Of a DNA stretch of 64,000 nt, positions 9,965-18,122 are shown piece by piece; the stretch's first letter is position 1; each line of letters opens with the position of its first letter. The stretch is from NCBI RefSeq assembly GCF_963678635.1, contig NC_087069.1, positions 28,498,776 through 28,562,775 of the forward strand, given 5' to 3'. This stretch comes from Symsagittifera roscoffensis. Its lineage: Eukaryota; Xenacoelomorpha; Acoela; Convolutidae. Under the pieces are notes generated by a model, which was not told where the DNA came from, made no database searches, and saw only the letters and a list, made by a program, of their open reading frames with translations. The position numbers were made by a program, and so were the translations under genes.

Positions 9965-11101
9965 CAATTCAAAAATCCATCAAAAATTGCTACCCAACAG
10001 TCACAGAATCAGTCTTCACCGACATCATCCCAAGATAATCCAACACCACCTCCAACTACTCAAAATAATCAAACATCTACACGAATTTCTTTTCAAGACA
10101 ATCCATACACTTTTGAAGAACGGCACGCTCGTTTATCTGAACCACTAGAATCAGTTCAACGACAAGCACCTCTAAGTGAACCAACATATAACCTATACCC
10201 AACACTACCACAAGAACTAAGTAGAATACGAAACCTTAGTCAAAACCAAAACACAACAGAAATAAATAGACAAATTATACATCCTCGACGAAATAGAAAT
10301 TTTCAAACTCCCCGAGTTCATTTTGATATACCTCAATCCCCAACACAAACCACTCCAGAAAACACCACTGGTATCACACCAGAAACTCCTACACTTTTTT
10401 CACAACGAAGCACTTCAAGTCTACCTTCAGACTACTTAGGTTCAACACCAACATCTGAACAAATACGAGAAAATCCTTTTAACCCCCCAAACCTAACATC
10501 ACGATTGCCATATTGGACTACACATTCATTTACACAAGGTGAACCAAATTTAGTCAATGACCCCATAGATATTTCTACGGATACAACAACATCCTCATCA
10601 CTACCAGAAACATTATCACTACCGTCAACACCATCAATAAGCCAATTTTCACCACTACCCTTTAACTTAAATTTTCCAAATAATCTCGACGCCAGATATC
10701 GAGAACAATCATCAATAAATATTCCTTTAAGACTAGATTGGAATACATTCACAGCACCTCCACCATTATTTGGACAACATCAAGAAAGTAACCGCCTTCA
10801 TAACTGGGCACTTAATAGATTACAATATCGCCAAGATATTCACAACGATATCCGTGATCACAATATTCAAATACTCCAACAAAACAGCTTACAATTAAAG
10901 TTTGAAATCACAGTTAAGTTAAATAATATTACCCAACATCCCTACCCATTAAATCCACCTAACATAACAGCTCAATCACTACCACCACCGTTTATAACTA
11001 CTGAAGTAATATACAAATACGACAGATATACCAAAAACACAATTGGTTACATTACATTTTATAATCCATACTCAGGATTATCATACACATGTATATTCTA
11101 A
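9965..11101 (+). CDS. ORF4, ATG-less Pro/Gln/Ser/Thr-rich frame
   Basis: The frame is open for 378 codons from just after a TAA (9962-9964) to the TAA at 11099-11101, and contains no in-frame ATG. The first 200 residues are low-complexity and rich in Pro, Thr, Ser, Gln and Asn. The C-terminal 180 look more ordered (for example DWNTFTAPPPLFGQH, LQLKFEITVKLNN and ending GLSYTCIF). A TTG at 10505 would give a 198-residue form. The frame is equally open in copy B (52573-53712), also without ATG, while neighbouring genes there are wrecked. It overlaps the Env start by 13 nt. Expression must use splicing onto an upstream exon, stop readthrough or a non-AUG start. I do not recognise the product. Confidence 0.65.
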   Translation, partial: QFKNPSKIATQQSQNQSSPTSSQDNPTPPPTTQNNQTSTRISFQDNPYTFEERHARLSEPLESVQRQAPLSEPTYNLYPTLPQELSRIRNLSQNQNTTEINRQIIHPRRNRNFQTPRVHFDIPQSPTQTTPENTTGITPETPTLFSQRSTSSLPSDYLGSTPTSEQIRENPFNPPNLTSRLPYWTTHSFTQGEPNLVNDPIDISTDTTTSSSLPETLSLPSTPSISQFSPLPFNLNFPNNLDARYREQSSINIPLRLDWNTFTAPPPLFGQHQESNRLHNWALNRLQYRQDIHNDIRDHNIQILQQNSLQLKFEITVKLNNITQHPYPLNPPNITAQSLPPPFITTEVIYKYDRYTKNTIGYITFYNPYSGLSYTCIF

Positions 11102-13707
11102 AATTATTAATTTTTCTCCAACTCCTTTTTCTAGTAACCTCAAATCAACACATAAACCCTTCCCCTCGTACAGGACCACAAGATTTATTAGTAACACATT
11201 ACGATTGCGAAGAAAATGAACAAAAAACACTACATAAATATGCAATCAATCAAGTATCACAATGTGAAACAGAACCACAAGCTATAGAAACCACAGATAT
11301 AATAGCAACACTCTATTCAAAAGCCCGAGCTACAACAGTTACAGGTTATAAATTCACAGCAACATTTTCCGAAAAGAAAGTACATTGTTCACAAGTCTCG
11401 AACGGAAACAAAAATCGACTTGACCATGAATCATTCTATCAAAGTAATATAGAACGTCTTTTACATCTCAATCCCGACGATTGTAAAAATGAATTACTTA
11501 GACTAAACATCACACAAAATAAAAACTCCCAAAGAAAATTAGTTAATTTTCAAGTTTTTTCAGACTCTGTACATCAATCACAACTTGAAAGACACCAAGG
11601 ACATATAAAACTAGACGAAAAATACCCGTATAACGGCGCACACGGACGATTAACCTATGACCTACACGATAAACATTGGATACCACACATTGGTATAAAT
11701 AACCCATCAAACTGCAAAGCAGACACGAAAAATAAAGGATACCAAGAAATAATGTTTTTCGATTGGAAAATACAACTTGAAAAAATACAACTCACACGAG
11801 ATTTATCTGATAATACAATGATCTATCAAGGAATCCGACTACCTTGTAAAAATGATCAAGGATATTGCGACCCTACAACAAGAACACAAGCAACAATTGT
11901 TTGGTTCCCCGAAGATACATGTACAACATTTCAAGTAGCAAAAATACACGCTCGTATGATAAAATTTCACGAAAAATATTTCATACAATCAATTCCATAT
12001 GAACAAGTCCATCCATCACGCAAACTAAGTTCCGATTTTAGAAACATAGATAATATAGAAAATAAATTGACACGTTTTCAAATATATCAAGAAACAGAAC
12101 TTGCATGTAAATACAGGAATCCACTTCACAGAACACAATACTCTGAAATATTAGTTGAATATGAAAAAGGATTCGACATGACCACTGGAAAAGTAAAAAT
12201 CGACCCATACGCCACAGGTCATCCTCTAAACGAAGGAACATCCTATATACCAGTTAATTTTGAAAAAAGCAACGGACAACCTGGTGGACATCTAAAACCT
12301 TATGACACCAGAAGCACACGCTTACAAGAATTATCACTAATGAATACTACATATTTTGGTAATATCCACTATGATATTCATTTGGATATGAAACTAGACT
12401 ATACAATTAGCCGCATTTTTCAAGAAATGTCACTCTCCGAATTAGAAACACTACATCAACTATGCGAATTAGAACGAACACAAATACTACAATCACTTGC
12501 ACTAGCAGTATTAAAAATACCCTACGCAGGATACTTATTATCAGGAAATAGATCAAATTTTTTAGACTACGAAGGAAACATCTTATGGTTTTATACTTGT
12601 ACTAAAAAAGTATCACCACTATACGTTTTTGAAGATAAACGATGTTATAAAAGAATCCCTATCTTTTATAAGAATAAAGTACATTTCGTGGATACACTTT
12701 CACGAAGAACCTATTTCTGGGATACCGCAGTCCCATGTGGATCAGAAAATAGCCACAATGTAGTACAACTAAACCCTGATGAAAATAAATATTACCTTCT
12801 CACTCCATATCCCACATTAATGCAATCACTCAAAAAATTTTCACCAGAAAGCATTCGCGCTATCGCTCGAAACCCAAATATAGACTTACAATCAATAGGA
12901 ATCTATTCAAAATCAGATATTCAACATCACATTAGAACACAACAATTCCAAGAATTATTAACACAAATGGACACTATACAAAGACAATCAATAGACCAAA
13001 ATTTACGCAAACTTGCAGAAACCGCAGGATTTGCCGATATCTACACGCAAGACTATAGCGGATATTTTAAAGACATTAAAGATTATATATATCTAAACGG
13101 CGAAAAATACCGTCCCCAAGATATATCACCAATCAACATTTTTAGCTTTGTTACACTCAAAAATGAGATCCTAGATTTTCTAGGATGGCCCTACTACATC
13201 TTAGAAAAATTGACTATTTTATACGCAATGTTTAACTTTATTGGATTTCTTTTCTCACTCTTAAAAGGAATCTACAATACATGTGCTATACACACACAAG
13301 TAAACAGACAAGCAAGCGTAGCACGCATACTCTTTGCAGGATTTTTTGGAATTTTTTCCACATCTATAAACAAAATTCTTTTAGACGCACAAATAAAAGA
13401 ATATAACACAAAAATAACAACACGACAAAATACATACGACGAAGAACATAACAATGTCGACACACAGCCAACGGCACCACAATTACCACCCCTACCAAAT
13501 AACCATCCACTATCCCTAGTCCCACGAAATTTTCGAAATTTAGCAATCACACATAATCCAAATTTTAGACTCAACACATCACAAAGTCCCGTCCAACATA
13601 TAATGACACATCAATCACAAAATGATAATACTTATGAACAAATTATTGAACAACCACATACCACCGCTTTTCAATCTCAAAATAATAATTTTTTTAGCCC
13701 ACGATGA
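11089..13707 (+). CDS. env: Envelope-like type I membrane glycoprotein
   Basis: An 872-residue frame. Residues 1-18 (MYILKLLIFLQLLFLVTS) form a signal peptide. The ectodomain has many spaced cysteines and N-glycosylation sequons (NIT, NTT, NRS). Near residues 695-725 comes a long hydrophobic segment (YYILEKLTILYAMFNFIGFLF), then a second one near 745-757 (ILFAGFFGIFSTSI), then a polar Pro/Gln/Asn-rich tail. This is the layout of a viral surface glycoprotein, placed where retroviral env lies, after pol. I see no clear furin site. The class of fusion protein cannot be settled by eye. It does not show an obvious phlebovirus-like pattern, and a relation to glycoproteins of negative-strand RNA viruses is only a hypothesis. 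The ATG lies inside ORF4, and the stop overlaps ORF5 by ATGA. Confidence 0.82.
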   Translation: MYILKLLIFLQLLFLVTSNQHINPSPRTGPQDLLVTHYDCEENEQKTLHKYAINQVSQCETEPQAIETTDIIATLYSKARATTVTGYKFTATFSEKKVHCSQVSNGNKNRLDHESFYQSNIERLLHLNPDDCKNELLRLNITQNKNSQRKLVNFQVFSDSVHQSQLERHQGHIKLDEKYPYNGAHGRLTYDLHDKHWIPHIGINNPSNCKADTKNKGYQEIMFFDWKIQLEKIQLTRDLSDNTMIYQGIRLPCKNDQGYCDPTTRTQATIVWFPEDTCTTFQVAKIHARMIKFHEKYFIQSIPYEQVHPSRKLSSDFRNIDNIENKLTRFQIYQETELACKYRNPLHRTQYSEILVEYEKGFDMTTGKVKIDPYATGHPLNEGTSYIPVNFEKSNGQPGGHLKPYDTRSTRLQELSLMNTTYFGNIHYDIHLDMKLDYTISRIFQEMSLSELETLHQLCELERTQILQSLALAVLKIPYAGYLLSGNRSNFLDYEGNILWFYTCTKKVSPLYVFEDKRCYKRIPIFYKNKVHFVDTLSRRTYFWDTAVPCGSENSHNVVQLNPDENKYYLLTPYPTLMQSLKKFSPESIRAIARNPNIDLQSIGIYSKSDIQHHIRTQQFQELLTQMDTIQRQSIDQNLRKLAETAGFADIYTQDYSGYFKDIKDYIYLNGEKYRPQDISPINIFSFVTLKNEILDFLGWPYYILEKLTILYAMFNFIGFLFSLLKGIYNTCAIHTQVNRQASVARILFAGFFGIFSTSINKILLDAQIKEYNTKITTRQNTYDEEHNNVDTQPTAPQLPPLPNNHPLSLVPRNFRNLAITHNPNFRLNTSQSPVQHIMTHQSQNDNTYEQIIEQPHTTAFQSQNNNFFSPR

Positions 13708-15497
13708 GCCGCCAACTTGGATCACTCCATCGATCAAATTCCCATCCAACCAATCTTACCTCTCCAATCCCAATCATACCACTTTTTGCTTTTCCGCCAC
13801 CCGATTTTCCATCTAGCAATGTAACATCAGGCATGAATTCCGACACTAACTCACATATTTCAGTTTTATACTCCATCTCACAGCTCAATAACCCGAATAT
13901 TGAAACCCCCGATGAATTTGCCGACTCAGAACCATCTCAATCCAATAATTTTCATAACCCTTCTCATTTTTCTCAACCTCCTTTTCAACCCATATTGTCA
14001 AATCACCCTGACCCCATCACTCCTACACCCTCTTATGCTTCCCAAGTTACCCCAACCTACTCCTCATACCATTCTGACCAATCATCTCCAGACACCCCCC
14101 GAATCTCCCCAGAGCTAGACAATTTTATTACCCTCCAACAACAACCCTACCACCTTAACACCCCGACCATAAACCAAATCTCCTCCACTACAAATTCATC
14201 CAATCCCCCTACACCCTCTTCAAATTATACTGAATCATTAGCACCATCATCCACATCAACTGAATCCTCACTCAACACTAATAGAGCTTACCGCACTTTT
14301 AAAAGAAAATTCCCCAACCATCCTTTCCCAGCAAAACCAGGAACAGCCCGTGAATACATCAACCACCCCCAACATACTAACACTAAAGAATTTTTAGCTA
14401 TCACTTTACCCTCATTTCCACAATACACTTTAAACACCCCTCACGACGCTAACGAAACACGCAACTTTGTAGACGAATACGTTTTAATGCCCACTCTCTC
14501 TTGGACCTCATACTATCATTTCACTAACCCTCTTTGCTTACCTTTAACCAACACTTCCATCGATATAGACCGAAACAAAGACATGCTATATCGACTAACT
14601 ACACCACTCACCGCTAGACAATTTACTTACGTAGGATATAAAAAATCACTAAAAATACACACTGCACCTAGAGCTAATGAATATACACTAGAATACTACG
14701 ATCACAACATCATCAGAGCTAACCAAGATCAATTCTTAGACGACGATCGCTTCGCTAATCCACAAATCACCGAGAAATTTTTCATCAAGACACCATATGT
14801 ATTTACACTAAACATCTTTGACCGAAAGTTTGATCACATTATTTCAGAAGCACTAACAAACACACAGGCATACGAAAGTTTTAAAGAACGCTTTCAAATC
14901 TTTTCACTAACCTTTCATTTCCTTGCACCACACGAAAGAGATTTACACTGCTCACACGATATTATGTTGCGAACTAAACAAACACATACATACAGTTACT
15001 ATCGTTTCATCCAAAATCACTTTGACCTCCACACACCCTCTAGACAACCACACCATCGTTTCCAATTCATCAATTCAAAATACACTTCACCGTATTTCCT
15101 AAATTTCACATATTGTATTAAAGATACTAACCTCCATGGTATTCTCCGTAATTATGACCCCATAACCCAAATGTACATTTTCTGCCCCATCACCAAGACC
15201 TTCAACGCCGAAGAATCCCGACCCTTCCTTATCCCGCACGAGTTTGTACAGCCTATAGAAATCCCAATTTTAGAATTCATCCACAATACTAAATTTAACC
15301 ACAAATTATATAACTTAATCCAAAACACACCTTATGAGTTTGCAGTTGGCACTGAAGAACTAACCACTATTAAGGCACTTCAATTGCTTTGGCCACTGCT
15401 TCAAACTAAAAATATCATCCGCATCTTAGCTAAACTACTAACAACTTCAGAACTAATTCACGATATCTTCCCCCACGGTTTTTTCCCCGACGACTAA
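13704..15497 (+). CDS. ORF5, unrecognised accessory protein after Env
   Basis: A 597-residue frame whose ATG shares four bases (ATGA) with the Env stop, an arrangement that suggests termination-reinitiation. Residues 1-205 are low-complexity, rich in Pro, Ser, Thr and Asn. Residues about 213-597 look globular, with many aromatics and His (for example WTSYYHFTNPLCLPL, CSHDIMLRTKQTHTYSYYRF, HEFVQPIEIPILEF). There is no signal peptide or convincing membrane span. Copy B keeps the C-terminal 338 codons open and very similar, with a break at its residue-210 region. No known retroviral accessory family is evident to me. A consensus splice donor lies immediately after the stop codon. Confidence 0.75.
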   Translation: MSRQLGSLHRSNSHPTNLTSPIPIIPLFAFPPPDFPSSNVTSGMNSDTNSHISVLYSISQLNNPNIETPDEFADSEPSQSNNFHNPSHFSQPPFQPILSNHPDPITPTPSYASQVTPTYSSYHSDQSSPDTPRISPELDNFITLQQQPYHLNTPTINQISSTTNSSNPPTPSSNYTESLAPSSTSTESSLNTNRAYRTFKRKFPNHPFPAKPGTAREYINHPQHTNTKEFLAITLPSFPQYTLNTPHDANETRNFVDEYVLMPTLSWTSYYHFTNPLCLPLTNTSIDIDRNKDMLYRLTTPLTARQFTYVGYKKSLKIHTAPRANEYTLEYYDHNIIRANQDQFLDDDRFANPQITEKFFIKTPYVFTLNIFDRKFDHIISEALTNTQAYESFKERFQIFSLTFHFLAPHERDLHCSHDIMLRTKQTHTYSYYRFIQNHFDLHTPSRQPHHRFQFINSKYTSPYFLNFTYCIKDTNLHGILRNYDPITQMYIFCPITKTFNAEESRPFLIPHEFVQPIEIPILEFIHNTKFNHKLYNLIQNTPYEFAVGTEELTTIKALQLLWPLLQTKNIIRILAKLLTTSELIHDIFPHGFFPDD

Positions 15498-15500
15498 CAG

Positions 15501-15579
15501 GTAAGTATGAATTAAATGAATATTACTAACTAATTAAAATATTGAAAAACTCACCATTCTTTATTCATGTTTTCTTTAG
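15501..15579 (+). other. Candidate 3'UTR intron starting at the ORF5 stop
   Basis: The ORF5 TAA is followed at once by CAG, then GTAAGTATG, a near-perfect 5' splice site. A matching acceptor, TTTTCTTTAG, ends at 15579. Both sites are retained in copy B (donor near 45235 on the opposite strand, acceptor TCTTCTTTAG). The donor could also pair with a more distant acceptor. Spliced messages of the element would then mark exactly the end of the coding region. Confidence 0.5.
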
Positions 15580-15708
15580 ATTTTTAGCCTTCATCTTCGA
15601 TCATCTGAAAAATTTACAAAAGAAAAATAAAAAATAGCAAACTTCTTCAAAACTGTTTAAGACCCTTTTAACTTTTGCACCAACCATTAAATAAATATAA
15701 TACCAATG

Positions 15709-15850
15709 CAGTAAATTAATTTATAAAATTTTCCCCTAAAAGCAGTAAATCTACATATGATGAAAATTTGTTTCTTAAAATTCCCCCATAACTAGCAGTA
15801 AATTTCCAAATTCTATGCAGTAAATTAATAAAATGCAATTGCAGTACTAA
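15709..15850 (+). repeat. GCAGTAAAT repeats in the 3' region
   Basis: Four exact GCAGTAAAT motifs start at 15709, 15742, 15795 and 15817, with a fifth partial one (GCAGTACTAA) at 15841. Two of the intervals contain C-rich TTCCCC-type runs. Copy B shows the same array in degraded form (about 44886-45030). The function is unknown; RNA-protein binding or packaging is possible. Confidence 0.6.
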
Positions 15851-17315
15851 CTTTTGATATTTTCATTCATTCGCACAGAAATTCTATCCACACTCGCACA
15901 GCTCGCCCACGAAGAATTGTTTAAAATAATGAATTTCAGTTTCAAGTTTTCACACTCAACAACTCTAACATATAATAACATGTTTCAAACTTTCCTTTAA
16001 GCCGGTTGGAAAGGAATCATATACTAAACAAAACTAACCAACGCAGCTTACTAAATACCACAAATCATAAAATAACAGCATGACTAAGAAAAGGAAACCA
16101 ACGGTACCCAAACCGGATTAACCCAGTTTAAAACTGGATAATTTATTCTTTTGAAGACTATTACAAAGTCTTAGAAAGAAATAATAAAACACAAAAAAGT
16201 CGAAAGACAAACCCATACCACAAACAATTTGCTTTTTGGAAAAAGTACATAACCAACAAGACATAAGTAAAACCACAACAAACCCAACATAAAACGTTGT
16301 CACATAACAGGACCCCTCACAAAAACCGCATGAAATCATACTCCCACACCTGGCCTAACCCACCAGGAAAGGACGTCCTGAGCATGCTCTATAGCCGGCC
16401 TAACCCACCGCGCTACATCCACGCTCTGTGACCACACCTTTATTTTTAATAAGAGCTACTCAAGGGTGAGTAACTCTTCAAAATAACCGAACTAAAACAA
16501 AAAGCTTTTGTGAAAACAACTAACAAAAATCATTATTAAAAAATATTAAACTAATAAAAGTTTTATAAAATGTAAAATCACATGATGCAATATATAGATC
16601 AGAATACAACACCAAGGACGAACATCAAAAGACAAGACGACCCCACTACACTCGAGAGAGAATGACCAACTACAATCGATATGCCGCTCACAATCACAAC
16701 TCAAAGGATTTAGAGTACGACTTGACTTCGCAGAAAAGGACTTCATTGAACTAGACCAATGACCACCTCGATGTTCAAGTATACGTACAGATCCGAGTAA
16801 CCAGGCATCCCCTCCACGCACAATCTCCACGCCATTCCCGAGCTAGATCAAACACAAAAGAAGTTCTCTCCGAAGAACAGAAAAACCTGACATAGCCAAC
16901 CATTCTGAAACCAGAATTGATGCTGTTGCAGAGACTCAGTCGTTGTCACAAGAAGAACACAACGTCTTGTGTCCTCAATTCCAGATCCCTGGAACTTCCT
17001 TAACAAAAAGGAAACAAAAGAAAAATGATGTTCGCCAAATACCAACGTCCATCATCCATCCTTGAATTACAAGAAGAACTGTTCTAAAAAACTCTGTAAA
17101 ACCCGGATGGGTGGAGCCTGATCTAAACTATATTTTATGATTGGATAAATTAAATGTTTTACCAATGTAAAGTATTTAATATTAACCAATCATGATCCAT
17201 CTAACTAACAACCCACTTATTTGTAAGTGCTGAAGTTACTTGTAATTTCAGCACCAGAGAGATTTGAATTTAACTTAGAAATTAGTTGGACTCTCCCGAG
17301 CACTTCAGCAGCCGC

Positions 17316-17321
17316 AATAAA
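17316..17321 (+). terminator. Polyadenylation signal AATAAA of the 3' LTR
   Basis: A canonical AATAAA lies about 200 nt from the 3' end of the element, where R/U5 is expected. Copy B has ATTAAA at the same place. Confidence 0.5.
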
Positions 17322-17494
17322 CCAGTATACCCTAGATCTATTGAGCCTAGCAGAGACTAGTTAAACAACCTGAGACTAGATAGTATAAGAGTAAGATTAG
17401 GATCGGTATTAGACTAAGAAGTTGCACGAATCTATCCGGCCGAAAATAAGATAGCGTGACGAGCAGACGGTGTACCCTATCCGAAATTACTCTA

Positions 17495-17521
17495 TGAGTT
17501 ATACCCCCCAGTAATAACTCA
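17495..17521 (+). repeat. 3' terminal inverted repeat with 13-nt variable core
   Basis: TGAGTTA (17495-17501) is followed by 13 nt and then TAACTCA (17515-17521). Copy B has the same seven-base arms and the same 13-nt spacing, but a different core. Homology between the copies ends here. Confidence 0.7.
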
Positions 17522-17922
17522 GCATGTATGCATGTATGCATGTATGCATGTATGCATGTATGCATGTATGCATGTATGCATGTATGCATGTATGCATGTA
17601 TGCATGTATGCATGTATGCATGTATGCATGTATGCATGTATGCATGTATGCATGTATGCATGTATGCATGTATGCATGTATGCATGTATGCATGTATGCA
17701 TGTATGCATGTATGCATGTATGCATGTATGCATGTATGCATGTATGCATGTATGCATGTATGCATGTATGCATGTATGCATGTATGCATGTATGCATGTA
17801 TGCATGTATGCATGTATGCATGTATGCATGTATGCATGTATGCATGTATGCATGTATGCATGTATGCATGTATGCATGTATGCATGTATGCATGTATGCA
17901 TGTATGCATGTATGCATGTATG
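17522..17922. repeat. 8-bp satellite (GCATGTAT)n
   Basis: About 50 perfect copies of an 8-bp unit that contains the palindrome ATGCAT. The array begins at the base after the retroelement terminus and runs into an assembly gap, so its true length is unknown. Long frames across it are artefacts of the repeat. Confidence 0.97.
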
Positions 17923-18122
17923 NNNNNNNNNNNNNNNNNNNNNNNNNNNNNNNNNNNNNNNNNNNNNNNNNNNNNNNNNNNNNNNNNNNNNNNNNNNNNN
18001 NNNNNNNNNNNNNNNNNNNNNNNNNNNNNNNNNNNNNNNNNNNNNNNNNNNNNNNNNNNNNNNNNNNNNNNNNNNNNNNNNNNNNNNNNNNNNNNNNNNN
18101 NNNNNNNNNNNNNNNNNNNNNN
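17923..18122. other. Assembly gap (200 N)
   Basis: A run of exactly 200 N, a typical placeholder for a gap of unknown size, caused by the satellite. Linkage between copy A and the sequence to the right depends on scaffolding. Confidence 0.99.

Larger units (their letters stand above)
1..17521 (+). mobile_element. Giant Env-bearing Ty3/Gypsy-type LTR retroelement, copy A (coding-intact)
   Basis: Seen: in order, a leader, ORF1, Gag-Pol with protease, RT, RNase H and DD35E integrase, two small hydrophobic frames, an ATG-less Pro-rich frame, an Env-like glycoprotein and ORF5, then about 2 kb of untranslated 3' sequence. The coding strand is strongly A-rich and G-poor throughout. The domain order RT-RNase H-integrase places it in Ty3/Gypsy (Metaviridae), not BEL/Pao or Copia. 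The 5' LTR lies before the window: copy B shows that the leader continues at least 450 nt further upstream. The 3' limit is set by comparison with copy B, where homology stops after TAACTCA. No reading frame in this copy has a visible break, so it may be young or active. Species and published family name cannot be assigned from sequence alone. Confidence 0.93.
15580..17521 (+). other. 3' untranslated region and 3' LTR region of copy A
   Basis: Nearly 2 kb with no sense coding. It holds GCAGTAAAT repeats, a palindrome CCAGTTTAAAACTGG (16123-16137), a 12-bp stem (16451-16462 with 16467-16478), two CCTAACCCACC motifs near 16353 and 16398, an AATAAA at 17316-17321, and the terminal hairpin. The LTR start cannot be fixed because the 5' LTR is not in the window. 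TGAGTAACTC at 16467 is one candidate, and the purine-rich stretch ending near 17031 is another. Two antisense frames (16118-16339 and 16546-16830) are open in both copies. Confidence 0.6.
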
